This document shows, piece after piece, positions 1-10,514 of a DNA stretch of 64,000 nucleotides. Below the pieces are notes generated by a model, which saw only the letters and a program-made list of their open reading frames with translations, had not been told where the DNA came from and searched no databases. The translations under genes and the position numbers were made by a program. Position 1 is the first letter of the stretch. Every line of letters starts with the position of its first letter. Where the stretch lies: the NCBI RefSeq assembly GCF_009362815.1, contig NZ_WHNX01000007.1, forward strand, positions 62,001 to 126,000, written 5' to 3'. This DNA comes from Alkalibaculum sporogenes (GTDB lineage Bacteria > Bacillota > Clostridia > Eubacteriales > Alkalibacteraceae).

Positions 1-1154
<1,154 letters not shown>

Positions 1155-1165
1155 GGGGTGCTTGA

Positions 1166-3616
1166 ATGGACACTGAAAAGAAAGATCACGTATTACCGAT
1201 TGATATTGCATATGAAATGAAAAAATCATATATAGATTATGCTATGAGTGTAATAGTGGGAAGGGCACTTCCCGATGTTAGAGATGGATTAAAACCAGTT
1301 CATAGAAGAATTATATATGCTATGAGTGAACTAGGATTAAATCCAGAAAAATCATTTAGAAAATGTGCTAGGATCGTCGGGGACGTACTAGGTAAGTATC
1401 ATCCTCATGGAGATACTTCCGTTTACGACGCATTAGTTAGACTAGCACAAGAGTTCTCTACTAGATATCTACTTGTTAATGGTCATGGTAACTTTGGATC
1501 AATTGATGGTGATAGTGCTGCTGCAATGAGATATACAGAAGCAAAAATGGCGAGAATAACAGTTGAATTACTTAGAGATATTAATAAAGATACTGTTGAC
1601 TATATGCCTAACTTTGATGAAACTCTGAAGGAGCCTATAGTATTACCTTCTAAATACCCAAATCTTTTAGTAAATGGTTCATCGGGTATAGCAGTGGGCA
1701 TGGCGACAAATATTCCTCCACATAATTTAAGAGAAGTTGTTGATGCAACAGTTCATATGATTGATAATCCCGATTGTAGCGTTTATGATTTACTTAATCA
1801 CATAAAAGGTCCAGACTTTCCTACTGGTGCTACTATTTTAGGGAAAGAGGGTATCCATAGTGCTTATACTACAGGTCGAGGAAGAATTAAAGTAAGAGCT
1901 AAAACCCATATTGAAGAAATAACAAATACGAGACAGAGAATAGTTATAACTGAAATACCTTATATGGTAAATAAGGCTAGATTAGTTGAAAAAATTGCTG
2001 ATCTGGTTAAAGATAAAAAGATAGATGGTATTTCTGATTTAAGAGACGAGTCAGATAGAAAAGGGATACGTGTTGTAATAGATTTAAAAAGAGATTTTAA
2101 TGCAGAAATTATATTAAATCAATTATATAAACATACCCAGCTTCAAGAAACATTTGGAGTAATTATGTTAGCTTTAGTTGACAATCAGCCTAAGGTAATG
2201 AACTTACAAGAGATATTATTTCACTATCTAAATCATCAAAAAGAGGTTATAATTCGTAGAACTCAGTTTGATTTAAAAAAGGCTGAAGATAGAGCACATA
2301 TTTTAGAAGGTTTAAAAATAGCATTAGATAATATTGATAGGGTTATTGTCATTATTAGAGGATCAAAAAATGGAGAAATAGCAAAAAACAGTCTTATTGA
2401 AGAGTTTGGTCTTTCTGAAAAACAAGCCCAAGCTATATTGGATATGCGTTTACAAAGGCTTACTGGACTAGAAAGAGAAAAGATAGACATAGAGTTTAAT
2501 GAGCTTATGATAAAAATTGAGGAATTCAAGAGATTACTAGCCGATGAGAATTTAATCATGCAAGTTATTAAAGAAGAATTGACAGAGATTAAAGAAAAAT
2601 ATGGAGATAATAGAAGAACTGCTTTTGAAGTAGATTATGAAGATATTAGTATGGAAGACCTAATAGAAGAACATGATGTAGTTATTACTATGACACATGT
2701 TGGGTATATCAAACGGTTAGCTGCTGACACATATACTGCTCAAAAACGAGGTGGCAAAGGAATTAGTGCATTAAGTACTAGAGATAATGATTTTGTAAGT
2801 AAATTATTCACTACTACTACCCACCATTACATCTTATTCTTTACCAATAAAGGAAAAGTGTATAGATTAAAAACTTATGAAATCCCTGAAGCATCTAGAA
2901 CTGCAAGGGGAACAGCGATAGTAAATATACTTCAATTAGAACCTGATGAAAAAGTGACTACTATTATACCTATAAAAGAATTTACAGATAATAACTTTTT
3001 AGTTATGGCAACTAAGAAAGGAATTATAAAAAAGACAAGTCTATCTCAATACGATTCTTCTAGAAAAAATGGCCTTATCGCAATTTCTTTAAATGACAAT
3101 GATGAATTAATTTCAGTGGAGATGACTAATGGAACTAGTGATATCATCATGGGAACAAAAAAAGGTTATGCAATAAGATTCTTAGAATCTGATGTTCGCT
3201 CTGTTGGAAGAACAGCTATAGGTGTAAGAGGTATAAGTCTGAGAGACGATGACGAAGTTGTGAGTATGGATCTACCACAGGATGATATGTTTATTTTATC
3301 AGTTAGTGAGAATGGATATGGTAAGTTGACTGACATAAATGAATACAGAGTTCAAAATAGAGGTGGTAAGGGAATTCAAACTTATAAAATTACAACTAAA
3401 ACTGGTGACCTTAGTGGAATTACAGTGTGTAGCAAAGAAGAACAAATCATTCTTATTAATAATCAAGGAATAATAATAAGATTAGAGATAAGTGGTATAT
3501 CTATAATGGGAAGAAGTACTCAAGGCGTAAGATTAATGAAATTAGATAAATCTGAGAAGATTGTCACTATTGCAATGATGATTAAAGAAGAGGATATAGA
3601 AGAGATATTAGAATAA
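1166..3616 (+). CDS. gyrA: DNA gyrase subunit A
   Basis: GyrA is the DNA-cleaving and religating subunit of gyrase; it pairs with GyrB directly upstream. The 816-residue length is normal. The N-terminal breakage-reunion domain has the catalytic-tyrosine region ([11 protein letters not shown]) and a quinolone-resistance-determining segment [17 protein letters not shown], with Thr at the E. coli Ser83 position and the Asp87 equivalent kept. The C-terminal beta-pinwheel begins with a GyrA-box-like QKRGGKG (about residue 527), and further [10 protein letters not shown] and [10 protein letters not shown] repeats follow. The ATG has a GGGGGTG ribosome site. A strong terminator follows, so the operon probably ends here. 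Confidence 0.98.
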   Translation: MDTEKKDHVLPIDIAYEMKKSYIDYAMSVIVGRALPDVRDGLKPVHRRIIYAMSELGLNPEKSFRKCARIVGDVLGKYHPHGDTSVYDALVRLAQEFSTRYLLVNGHGNFGSIDGDSAAAMRYTEAKMARITVELLRDINKDTVDYMPNFDETLKEPIVLPSKYPNLLVNGSSGIAVGMATNIPPHNLREVVDATVHMIDNPDCSVYDLLNHIKGPDFPTGATILGKEGIHSAYTTGRGRIKVRAKTHIEEITNTRQRIVITEIPYMVNKARLVEKIADLVKDKKIDGISDLRDESDRKGIRVVIDLKRDFNAEIILNQLYKHTQLQETFGVIMLALVDNQPKVMNLQEILFHYLNHQKEVIIRRTQFDLKKAEDRAHILEGLKIALDNIDRVIVIIRGSKNGEIAKNSLIEEFGLSEKQAQAILDMRLQRLTGLEREKIDIEFNELMIKIEEFKRLLADENLIMQVIKEELTEIKEKYGDNRRTAFEVDYEDISMEDLIEEHDVVITMTHVGYIKRLAADTYTAQKRGGKGISALSTRDNDFVSKLFTTTTHHYILFFTNKGKVYRLKTYEIPEASRTARGTAIVNILQLEPDEKVTTIIPIKEFTDNNFLVMATKKGIIKKTSLSQYDSSRKNGLIAISLNDNDELISVEMTNGTSDIIMGTKKGYAIRFLESDVRSVGRTAIGVRGISLRDDDEVVSMDLPQDDMFILSVSENGYGKLTDINEYRVQNRGGKGIQTYKITTKTGDLSGITVCSKEEQIILINNQGIIIRLEISGISIMGRSTQGVRLMKLDKSEKIVTIAMMIKEEDIEEILE

Positions 3617-3620
3617 TATA

Positions 3621-3665
3621 AAAAAAACACAAGGTATGTATCGATACATACCTTGTGTTTTTTTT
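3621..3665 (+). terminator. Rho-independent terminator of gyrBA
   Basis: A perfect inverted repeat is centred at 3642/3643. The arms AACACAAGGTATGTATC / GATACATACCTTGTGTT are flanked by an A run on the left and eight or more T on the right. It lies just after the gyrA stop codon and can work in both directions. Confidence 0.93.
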
Positions 3666-3747
3666 ACTACTATTTTTCTAATAACTGATTAACAAATTAA
3701 CGAGATTATTTGTTTAGTAAGATACTAGTATATAATAGTTAATTAGA

Positions 3748-4221
3748 TTAGTTAAAATATTTGTCCGGAACTTGAATAAATTTTTTAATCTCAGTGTTTT
3801 CGGATATATTTTGAATTTCTGTTTGAGTAAGCAAAGAAAACTTATCCCTTTGAGCATCGACTATACAGAAAAATCCAAAAGGTTCTTCGCCAATATTTAT
3901 AAGTTGATGAGGCGAATTATTTGGGATTATAATAAGATCCATAGGTTTTACATTATGAATGGTATCATCAACGATAACTTTCCCTTTTCCTCTTGCAATA
4001 ACAACTACATGGACATGCTCATGTTTTTCTAAGGTTGAGAACCCACCCATTTCACATTCAAAATAACGTAAGTGAAAATTAGTTCCATAACCATGTTCTA
4101 CTAGATTTTGTCGTGTAGTCTCGTTAAAGGTTACAGGACCATCAACAGTGGGTTTATAGTCTATTTTAGTAATACCATTCCATATATAATCTTTAAACTC
4201 AAAATAAATATTTTTTGCCAT
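3748..4221 (-). CDS. small cupin-domain protein
   Basis: A 157-residue single-domain cupin of unknown substrate. The cupin motif 1 histidines lie in EKHEHVHVVVIARGKGKVIV and motif 2 in IIIPNNSPHQLINIGEEPFGFF, so a metal-binding beta-barrel is likely. The start was set at the second in-frame ATG (4221, MAKNIYFEF): a GGAG ribosome site lies about nine bases upstream, and the earlier ATG at 4236 overlaps that site. It is transcribed away from the PTS locus, and the 341-base gap between them holds candidate operators. A role in sugar or polyol metabolism is possible from position only; the family is too diverse to name a reaction. Confidence 0.8.
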   Translation of the reverse strand: MAKNIYFEFKDYIWNGITKIDYKPTVDGPVTFNETTRQNLVEHGYGTNFHLRYFECEMGGFSTLEKHEHVHVVVIARGKGKVIVDDTIHNVKPMDLIIIPNNSPHQLINIGEEPFGFFCIVDAQRDKFSLLTQTEIQNISENTEIKKFIQVPDKYFN

Positions 4222-4310
4222 ATTTGTACACTCCATTTTAATATTATAGTAATTATTTACATATATTTAATTATTATATTGTATAAAAATAATTAATCTG
4301 TATAAACCGA

Positions 4311-4340
4311 TTACATTTGTAACATTTGTGTACAAATGTT
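4311..4340. promoter_or_regulatory. candidate operator: TTACATTTGTAAC overlapping a 9-bp inverted repeat
   Basis: The 341-base gap between the cupin gene and the PTS EIIA gene is AT-rich and contains TTACATTTGTAAC (4311-4323). This overlaps a perfect 9-bp inverted repeat AACATTTGT-GT-ACAAATGTT (4321-4340). The 13-mer recurs exactly at 10521-10533 in front of the EIIB/EIIC genes of the same locus. I infer a binding site for the SorC-family regulator encoded at 13257. No clear -35/-10 pair could be fixed here, and I see nothing else in the gap. Confidence 0.6.
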
Positions 4341-4562
4341 CAATTAAGACTTTAACTTTATTAAAATATAAATTATAATTGTATTATCTAAAATAGTATA
4401 CCCAAAAAAGTACAGTAGATGTTATGCTTGTTTATAATTTTGGAATACTAATTTAGTAAATAATAAAAAATGATATTTTAACTGAATTTTAAATAGACTC
4501 TTTAAAAATGAATTTATAGGGTATATTACTGTTAAGATGATCAAAAGAAAGGAAGATATTAG

Positions 4563-5042
4563 ATGAAAGATTTAGGTTTAGAATTTGATAAAGATCTTGT
4601 TTTAATTGATGTAGATGCAAGTAGTGATGGAGAAGCTATAGAAAAAGTTGCAACACATCTACTTAATAAAGGTTTAGTAAAAGAAAGTTATATAAAGGCA
4701 ATTATGGAAAGAGAAAAAGTTTTTCCAACAGGTTTACCAACAGAAGGTTATGGAGTAGCAGTACCTCATACTGATGTAGAGCATGTAATAGAGCAAGCAA
4801 TTTGTATAGCTACACTAAAAAATCCAGTACCATTTAAAGTAATGGGTAGTATAGATGAAATGGTTGATGTGAAAGTATTATTTATGTTAGCTTTAAAAGA
4901 GCCACATTCACAACTTGAAATGTTACAGGCAGTAATAGGAATTGTTCAAAAACCAGACATTTTAGAAAAGATTTGCACAGAAAAAGATACTCAAACAATT
5001 TTTGACATAGTAAAATACGAGTTTGAAAATATAGAAGAGTAA
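4563..5042 (+). CDS. PTS EIIA component, galactitol/fructose type
   Basis: A 159-residue PTS EIIA type-2 domain that passes phosphate from HPr to EIIB. The phosphorylated histidine is His69 in GYGVAVPHTDVEH; the preceding FPTGLPTEG is typical of GatA-like proteins. It opens locus A, with a GGAAG ribosome site before the ATG. The matching EIIB and EIIC genes lie 5.5 kb downstream, after the catabolic genes, so the transporter is split across the locus. A second EIIA of the same type (36257) serves locus B. Confidence 0.9.
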   Translation: MKDLGLEFDKDLVLIDVDASSDGEAIEKVATHLLNKGLVKESYIKAIMEREKVFPTGLPTEGYGVAVPHTDVEHVIEQAICIATLKNPVPFKVMGSIDEMVDVKVLFMLALKEPHSQLEMLQAVIGIVQKPDILEKICTEKDTQTIFDIVKYEFENIEE

Positions 5043-5056
5043 ACTGGAGGAGTATA

Positions 5057-5473
5057 ATGTTTGATTTATGGCAACAGTTAACTTTTGGTAAATATTTAAA
5101 ATTCTTAACAGATTTTGTAGGTAGAAATGCTAGTATGTTAGGTCTAATACTATTTTCATATGTAATAGTAATATTTGTTGGGAGGTATGGAGGTCTTAAA
5201 TATATTAGAAATAGATTTGACGAATTTGTAATTACTAAATCGAGAGATTATTTGAAAGACAATAATAATATAGAGTCTAGTGAATTAGTAGATAAAATAT
5301 ATGAAGATTGGAAAAAAGAGATTGATAATTTTCCATCTTATGTCTTCATACAATCTAAAAGAGATTATTGGATAGAAAAACCTAACCTAGAGGCCATTGA
5401 ACAAAGATTGTTTATAGACAAAGATAAAGCAAGTGAAATCTTAGTTAAAAATGGAGTGATAATAGGTGAGTGA
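5057..5473 (+). CDS. membrane-anchored protein of unknown function in PTS locus A
   Basis: I do not recognise this 138-residue protein. One hydrophobic segment is clear at about residues 28-47 (MLGLILFSYVIVIFVGR); the remainder is charged and predicted cytosolic, with an acidic, lysine-rich helix-like stretch at 60-90. The gene sits 14 bases after the EIIA gene with a GGAGG site and overlaps the next gene by 8 bases, so co-translation with the transporter component and the isomerase is likely. It does not resemble the glucitol activator GutM as I remember that sequence. A scaffold or regulatory role at the membrane is speculation. Confidence 0.7.
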   Translation: MFDLWQQLTFGKYLKFLTDFVGRNASMLGLILFSYVIVIFVGRYGGLKYIRNRFDEFVITKSRDYLKDNNNIESSELVDKIYEDWKKEIDNFPSYVFIQSKRDYWIEKPNLEAIEQRLFIDKDKASEILVKNGVIIGE

Positions 5474-6086
5474 AATATCTAATAAAAATATTATTGAAAT
5501 AGGTAAGAATATAATATCAATTGAGATAGATGCACTAAAAAAATTGGAACAAAGTGTAGATGAAAACTTTATAAGAGCTGTTGAGATGATAAATAGTTGT
5601 AAAGGAAAAGTTATTGTTACAGGAACAGGTAAGTCAGGCCTTATAGGTAGGAAAATTTCTGCAACTATGAGTTGTTGCAATATTCCTTCGATATACCTAA
5701 ATGCATATGAATGTGAAAATGGTGATTTAGGTGTGGTTAGGGAAAACGATCTCTTAATAACAATTTCTAATAGTGGAGAAACAGGTGTTTTAAAACATCT
5801 TGTGGTTCCTTCATGTAAGACACTTGGGTGTAAAGTGATTGCTTTAACAGGAAATTTACAATCATGGTTAGCAAAAGAGAGTGATATCGCTATATATATA
5901 GGAGTAGAAAAAGAAGCTTGTTATTTAAATATTAATGCATCTGCTAGCACTACTACTACTTTAGCAATGGGAGATGCGTTAGCTTTAACTGCTATGGAAC
6001 TAAGAGGAACAACCCGTGAAAAAACGTATTTTTTACATCAAGGTGGTGCTTGGGGAAAAGCACTTAAAGAAGAGTTTAATAAATAA
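5466..6086 (+). CDS. SIS-domain sugar-phosphate isomerase, KdsD/GutQ-like without CBS domains
   Basis: A 206-residue SIS-domain aldose-ketose isomerase. It has the nucleotide-free SIS loop GTGKSGLIGRKI (about 52-63), SNSGET, and a segment EACYLNINASASTTTTLAMG that matches the EACPLN...TSTT region of arabinose-5-phosphate isomerases, ending with HQGGAWGK in place of HPGGALGK. The C-terminal CBS pair of KdsD/GutQ is absent. The likely reaction is D-arabinose-5-P to D-ribulose-5-P, feeding the adjacent Rpe; a 6-phospho-3-hexuloisomerase role is the main alternative. GTG start at 5466, overlapping the previous gene. No LPS genes are near, so a catabolic role is favoured. Confidence 0.82.
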   Translation: MSEISNKNIIEIGKNIISIEIDALKKLEQSVDENFIRAVEMINSCKGKVIVTGTGKSGLIGRKISATMSCCNIPSIYLNAYECENGDLGVVRENDLLITISNSGETGVLKHLVVPSCKTLGCKVIALTGNLQSWLAKESDIAIYIGVEKEACYLNINASASTTTTLAMGDALALTAMELRGTTREKTYFLHQGGAWGKALKEEFNK

Positions 6087-6100
6087 AAGGAGGTATATAT

Positions 6101-6754
6101 ATGACAGTAAAAATTGCACCATCATTATTTGGAGCTGATTTAGGAAATTTAGAAAATCAAATTAAAGCAGTAGAAGATTGTAAAGTAGAAATGCTTCATA
6201 TTGATGTTATGGATGGAAATTTTGTACCAAATATAGCATTTGGACCAGATCAAGTAAAAATGTTAAGAGGCAAAACAGACTTATTTTTTGATGTTCATAT
6301 GATGGTAGTAGAACCGGATAGATTTATTCCACGTTTTGTTGAAGCAGGAGCTGATATGATTACAGTTCATCAAGAAGCTACAACACATTTGCATAGAACA
6401 CTGCAATTAATTAAATCATTTGGTATAAAAGCAGGTGTAGTACTTTCACCTGGTACATCAATTAAAACATTAGAATACGTTTTAGATGATATAGATATGG
6501 TTTTATTAATGACAGTAAACCCTGGATATGGGGGTCAATCATTTATAGAGAGTAGCATAAATAAGATAAAAGATTTATCAGAAATGATAAAAGGTTACAA
6601 TATAGATATTCAGATTGATGGTGGAATTAATTTAGAAACAGCGCCTAAGGTAGTAGAAGCAGGTGCAAATGTATTAGTAGCAGGCTCATTTACGTTTAAA
6701 GGTGATATAGCTAAAAATATATCTGCTTTAATTAGTGCAGTTAATTTTAAATAG
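6101..6754 (+). CDS. rpe: ribulose-phosphate 3-epimerase
   Basis: A 217-residue TIM-barrel epimerase that interconverts D-ribulose-5-P and D-xylulose-5-P. The metal and catalytic residues sit in MLHIDVMDGNFVPN, FDVHMMV, MTVNPGYGGQ and IQIDGGIN, with a phosphate-binding GSFTFKG near the end. Length and motifs are complete. It lies 14 bases after the SIS isomerase with a strong AAAGGAGG site. In context it would carry ribulose-5-P from the isomerases into xylulose-5-P for transketolase. A second member of the family with different motifs (8297) is in the same operon, so the two probably act on different sugars. Confidence 0.92.
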   Translation: MTVKIAPSLFGADLGNLENQIKAVEDCKVEMLHIDVMDGNFVPNIAFGPDQVKMLRGKTDLFFDVHMMVVEPDRFIPRFVEAGADMITVHQEATTHLHRTLQLIKSFGIKAGVVLSPGTSIKTLEYVLDDIDMVLLMTVNPGYGGQSFIESSINKIKDLSEMIKGYNIDIQIDGGINLETAPKVVEAGANVLVAGSFTFKGDIAKNISALISAVNFK

Positions 6755-6768
6755 GAGGAATTTAAATA

Positions 6769-7830
6769 ATGAGAGCAATTAAATTATATGGCATCCAAGA
6801 TTTAAGATTAGAAGAAGTATTACAACCTGAAATAAAAAAAGAAGATGAAGTATTAATAAAAGTTAAGGCTGTTGGTATATGCGGTTCAGATTTATCAAGA
6901 TATGGAAAATTTGGTCCTAAAAAAGAAGTAGGTTTAACTTTTGGGCATGAATTTTCAGGTGTTATTGAAGAAATAGGAAAAAGTGTAACAAAATTTAATG
7001 TAGGGGATCGAGTAACCGTAAGTCCAGGATTTCCTTGTATGAAATGCGAATACTGTAAAAAATCTGACTATTCAAAATGTGATGAACTAGAAGTAATAGG
7101 TGCAGTAGCTGATGGTGCATTTGCTGATTATATTATAATGCCTGAAGATAATGTGATCCACATCCCAAACGAAATAGAATATGATCAAGCAGCTATGATA
7201 GAACCTTCAGCAGTTTGTGTACATGGTTTATATCAATCAGGTATCAAAGCTGGAGACACTGTTACGGTAATGGGATGCGGACCTATAGGTCTTATGACTA
7301 TTCAATGGGCTAAAGTATTCGGTGCTACAAAAGTTATTGCAATTGACGTAATGCCAGAAAAACTTGAATGGGCGAAGAGTATGGGTGCTGATGAAATCGT
7401 CAATGGTAAAGAAGAAGATGCTGAAGACGCAGTTAAAAGACTTACTAATGGCAGGGGTACTGATATGGTATTCGAAGCAGCAGGATCAGCTTTTACTTGT
7501 GGACAAGTTCTTGCATTAGCAAGAAAAGGTGGAACTATTACTTATTTAGGTATTCCTTATGGAGATGTTAATATTAAAAGAGAGTGGTTTGAAAAAATTA
7601 TGAGGAATGAACTTCATTTAGTTGGCTCATGGAACTCAATACAGGGGCCATTTCCAGGACCTGCATGGGATACAACTATACATTTTATGAAGACTGGACA
7701 AGTTGATTTTACTCCTATTATTACTCATAGATATGATTTAGGAGAAGCACCTGATGTATTTACTAAAGTTCATAAAAGAGATACCTTATTTGGAAAAATT
7801 ATTTTTTTCCCTGAAGGGGTAGAGAAATAA
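6769..7830 (+). CDS. zinc-dependent polyol(-phosphate) dehydrogenase, GatD-like
   Basis: A 353-residue medium-chain dehydrogenase. Catalytic zinc ligands are Cys38, His60 and Glu61 (FGHEFSG); the structural zinc tetrad is complete (Cys90, 93, 96, 104); the Rossmann motif is MGCGPIGLM at about 168-176. The overall look is that of galactitol-1-phosphate 5-dehydrogenase, including the GSWNS and PGPAWDTTIHFMKTG stretches. It probably oxidises the phosphorylated polyol delivered by the PTS. Its stop codon shares one base with the ATG of the next gene. The substrate cannot be fixed from sequence. Confidence 0.88.
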   Translation: MRAIKLYGIQDLRLEEVLQPEIKKEDEVLIKVKAVGICGSDLSRYGKFGPKKEVGLTFGHEFSGVIEEIGKSVTKFNVGDRVTVSPGFPCMKCEYCKKSDYSKCDELEVIGAVADGAFADYIIMPEDNVIHIPNEIEYDQAAMIEPSAVCVHGLYQSGIKAGDTVTVMGCGPIGLMTIQWAKVFGATKVIAIDVMPEKLEWAKSMGADEIVNGKEEDAEDAVKRLTNGRGTDMVFEAAGSAFTCGQVLALARKGGTITYLGIPYGDVNIKREWFEKIMRNELHLVGSWNSIQGPFPGPAWDTTIHFMKTGQVDFTPIITHRYDLGEAPDVFTKVHKRDTLFGKIIFFPEGVEK

Positions 7831-8297
7831 TGAAAAGAATAGCAATCGGTTCAGATCATGCAGGCTTTTTAGCAAAGCAAAACTTAATAAAAGAATTGAA
7901 ATCTTGGGGGATAGAAGTAGTAGATGTAGGTCCATCTTCAGATGAAAAACCGGTAGAATACGTACCTATTGCTGAATTAGTATCTGTGAAAGTAGCTGAA
8001 AATGAAGTGGACGGCGGAATACTTATTTGTGGTACAGGAGTAGGTATGTCTATTGCAGCGAATAAAATTCCTGGAATAAGAGCTGCTGTAGTAAATGACT
8101 TATTTTCTGCTCAATACGCAAAATCAGACGTTAATCTAAATGTACTTTGTATGGGTGCACGAGTAATAAGTGAGAGAATAATAATGGAGATTACCAAAAA
8201 ATGGGTAGATACTAATTTTACTGGTGGGAGATTTATACCTAGAATTGCTCAACTACATGAAATGGAATCTAAATATTTTACTAAAGGTGGAAAATAA
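7830..8297 (+). CDS. RpiB/LacA/LacB-family sugar-phosphate isomerase
   Basis: A 155-residue isomerase with the family start MKRIAIGSDHAGF and the CGTGVGMSIAANK loop carrying the catalytic cysteine. The histidine that E. coli RpiB carries in its REHN motif is not obvious: the aligned stretch reads YAKSDVNLNVLCMGARV, closer to the YAKEELNANV of LacB-type proteins. Candidate reactions are ribose-5-P/ribulose-5-P or allose-6-P/allulose-6-P isomerisation, the latter fitting the AlsE-like neighbour. It overlaps both neighbours by a single base, indicating tight translational coupling. Confidence 0.85.
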   Translation: MKRIAIGSDHAGFLAKQNLIKELKSWGIEVVDVGPSSDEKPVEYVPIAELVSVKVAENEVDGGILICGTGVGMSIAANKIPGIRAAVVNDLFSAQYAKSDVNLNVLCMGARVISERIIMEITKKWVDTNFTGGRFIPRIAQLHEMESKYFTKGGK

Positions 8298-8968
8298 TGA
8301 TTAAAGTATCGGCATCAATTATGTGTGGAAATCCTATGAAATTTGGAGAAGAACTCAGAAGGTTAGAAGATGCAAATGTTGAGATGATACATTTTGATAT
8401 GATGGATGGATCTTTCGTTCCTAATATAGCAATGGGATTGTATTTACTTGAAGATATGAAAAAGAATACAAAAATACCATTTGATGTACACTTAGCTGCA
8501 TGGGAGCCTTCACAGTATTATGAAAGAATTGCTGCTGCTGGCGTTGAATATTTAAGCATTCATACAGAAGCAGTTAAGCATATTCATAGAGATATTCAAA
8601 AGATAAATGAATTAGGAATATCTGCTGGTGTAGTTTTAAATCCTGCGACTACCGTAAATGCATTACAATACATTATTGAAGATATAAAGATGGTTACGAT
8701 AATGACAGTAGATCCAGGTTTTGCTGGACAAAAGTTTATAAAATCACAGCTGAAAAAAATTAGAGAAGTAAAAGAAATGGCGCAAAAATATAATAAAGAT
8801 TTATTAATTTCGGTAGATGGAAATATTAATAAAGATACTATTCCAGACTGTGTTAAAAATGGTGCGAATGTATTAGTTGCAGGAACATCATCTATATTTA
8901 AAGGTGATAATGCAAATTATAAAGAGCTAGTAAAAGAAATGAAAAATTCTATTAATGGAGGTAAGTGA
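8297..8968 (+). CDS. D-allulose-6-phosphate 3-epimerase-like protein
   Basis: A 223-residue member of the ribulose-phosphate 3-epimerase family. Metal-ligand motifs are MIHFDMMDGSFVPN, FDVHLAAWEPS, MTVDPGFAGQ and SVDGN; DGN in place of DGG and the phosphate loop GTSSIFKG resemble E. coli AlsE rather than Rpe. The likely reaction is allulose-6-P to fructose-6-P. It starts on the last base of the rpiB-like stop codon. Having both an Rpe and an AlsE-type enzyme in one operon suggests that the locus handles a C6 substrate, or more than one. Confidence 0.78.
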   Translation: MIKVSASIMCGNPMKFGEELRRLEDANVEMIHFDMMDGSFVPNIAMGLYLLEDMKKNTKIPFDVHLAAWEPSQYYERIAAAGVEYLSIHTEAVKHIHRDIQKINELGISAGVVLNPATTVNALQYIIEDIKMVTIMTVDPGFAGQKFIKSQLKKIREVKEMAQKYNKDLLISVDGNINKDTIPDCVKNGANVLVAGTSSIFKGDNANYKELVKEMKNSINGGK

Positions 8969-8969
8969 C

Positions 8970-10010
8970 TTGAAAGATACTATGAAAGGTTTATGTCTTA
9001 ATGAAGAGCAAAAACTAGAATTAAAACAATTTCCTATACCAGAGCCTAAAAAAGGTTTTGTAAGAGTAAAAGTTAAGCGAGCAGGAATATGTGCAACAGA
9101 TATTGGGTACTGGAAACACGGAAGCGACAGGCTAAAATTACCAGTAATATTAGGTCATGAAGCATCAGGAGTAGTTGAAAAGCTTGGAGAGGGTACCTCG
9201 AAATTTAAAGAAGGTGATAGGGTAATTGTAATGACTACCTACGAAGTTTGTGGAGAATGTAGATTTTGTCGTATTGAAGCAACAAACCTTTGTATAAGCC
9301 GTAGAGGAATTGGTTCAAAAGAAAATGGTGCATTCGCTGAATACATTGTAGTTCCTGAAAAAAGCTTAATAGCTATGCCAGATACAATGACTTATGACGA
9401 AGGTGCAATGGTTGAGGTACTAGCGTGTGGAGTTCATGCTGTAGCCGAACAAACACCAGTGACTCTAAATAGCGTTACACTAATATTAGGGCCAGGACCT
9501 ATAGGAGTGTTGGCGGCTCAAGTAGCAAAAGCTGCAGGTTCAAAAGTTGTAATTGCAGGACTAACACAAGATAAGCCAAGATTAGAATTAGCAAAGGAAC
9601 TAGGTGTTGATGTAGTTGTAAATTTACAAGAAGAAGATTTGAAAAAGATTATTTTAGACATGACAGATGGATATGGTGCTGACTTTGTAGTAGAAGCTTC
9701 AGGTTCAATTCCTGCAGTACGAACAGCTTTAGATTTAGTTGCAAAACGAGGAACACTATGTCAAATGGGAGTACATCACTCTCTAGTGGAAGTAGATTGG
9801 TCATTAATATTACACAAGGAATTAAATGTTATAGGATCCCTTAGCCAGAAACCTACAGCTTGGCATATAGCGAAAGATTTAATTGTAGATGGTAAAGTTA
9901 AAGTAGATCCATTAGTATCTGATGTTATGCCGATTGAAGAGTATGAAGATGCATTTGAAAAAGCGGCTAATGTATCAGGATTTAAAGTGTTATTTGATTT
10001 AGAAAAATAA
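8970..10010 (+). CDS. second zinc-dependent alcohol/polyol dehydrogenase
   Basis: A 346-residue medium-chain dehydrogenase of the sorbitol/threonine dehydrogenase group. Catalytic zinc: Cys41, His63, Glu64 (LGHEASG). Structural zinc: Cys94, 97, 100, 108. NAD-binding loop: LGPGPIGVLA. The start was placed at TTG 8970 because GGAGG at 8957-8961 lies eight bases upstream; an upstream in-frame ATG at 8955 overlaps that site. It is clearly diverged from the GatD-like enzyme at 6769 and lacks its GSWNS/PGPAWD features, so it probably acts on a different alcohol. It is the last gene of the first transcription block of locus A. Confidence 0.85.
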   Translation: MKDTMKGLCLNEEQKLELKQFPIPEPKKGFVRVKVKRAGICATDIGYWKHGSDRLKLPVILGHEASGVVEKLGEGTSKFKEGDRVIVMTTYEVCGECRFCRIEATNLCISRRGIGSKENGAFAEYIVVPEKSLIAMPDTMTYDEGAMVEVLACGVHAVAEQTPVTLNSVTLILGPGPIGVLAAQVAKAAGSKVVIAGLTQDKPRLELAKELGVDVVVNLQEEDLKKIILDMTDGYGADFVVEASGSIPAVRTALDLVAKRGTLCQMGVHHSLVEVDWSLILHKELNVIGSLSQKPTAWHIAKDLIVDGKVKVDPLVSDVMPIEEYEDAFEKAANVSGFKVLFDLEK

Positions 10011-10036
10011 CATAATTGAATTTATTTAATATAATC

Positions 10037-10084
10037 CAGCACATAAACAAATATTTTACTGATATTAAAGAGTTTTATGTGCTG
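10037..10084 (+). other. inverted repeat after the dehydrogenase block
   Basis: CAGCACATAAA (10037-10047) and TTTATGTGCTG (10074-10084) form a perfect 11-bp stem with a 26-base loop. There is no T run, so it may be an mRNA-stabilising or processing hairpin rather than a classical terminator. Confidence 0.4.
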
Positions 10085-10164
10085 AATTAAACTTAATATA
10101 TCTAAGAATAATTAAAATTACTATAAACTAATGATTAAAGAGTAGAAAGTATAGGTAATAATAT

Positions 10165-10452
10165 ATGAATGAAAACAAAGAAAAAAGACAGGAGATTTTT
10201 AACAACTATAAGGAAAGTATCAAGAGGGCTAAGTTTGCTCCATTGACAAAGTATGCTTTAAATGTAGGTAATCCTTCTAAAAGCAATGAACAAAAATCAA
10301 GTAACGACAAAGATAATAAAAATATCGATGAGATTTATTTAGAATATAAAATAAAAAAATTAGAAGAAAAGCTTTCAAAAATATTATTGATAAGCATGAC
10401 TGCCTTGGTACTTGCAATTATTTCCTTAATAATTATAATGTATAATGTATAA
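10165..10452 (+). CDS. small tail-anchored protein of unknown function
   Basis: I do not recognise this 95-residue protein. It is hydrophilic and lysine-rich for about 70 residues, contains a short helix-forming stretch (LEYKIKKLEEKLSK, 60-73), and ends in one hydrophobic segment (LLISMTALVLAIISLIIIMYNV). This layout fits a single-pass protein with its N terminus in the cytosol. The ribosome site (taggtaata) is weak, which lowers confidence. It lies between the two transcription blocks of PTS locus A, after a hairpin and before the EIIB promoter. Confidence 0.55.
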   Translation: MNENKEKRQEIFNNYKESIKRAKFAPLTKYALNVGNPSKSNEQKSSNDKDNKNIDEIYLEYKIKKLEEKLSKILLISMTALVLAIISLIIIMYNV

Positions 10453-10514
10453 AATATATACAATGTTGAAAAATATGTTATACATGAAAAACAAGCTACT
10501 GTTACACAAAACGC

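Noticed and set aside
1391-1450. Thr in the GyrA quinolone region as a resistance mutation
   Set aside because: Thr is a normal residue at this position in many Clostridia; the neighbouring Asp is retained.
9700-9720. GGTTCAATTCC resembling a tRNA T-arm
   Set aside because: It lies inside the dehydrogenase coding sequence and no acceptor or anticodon arms can be folded around it.
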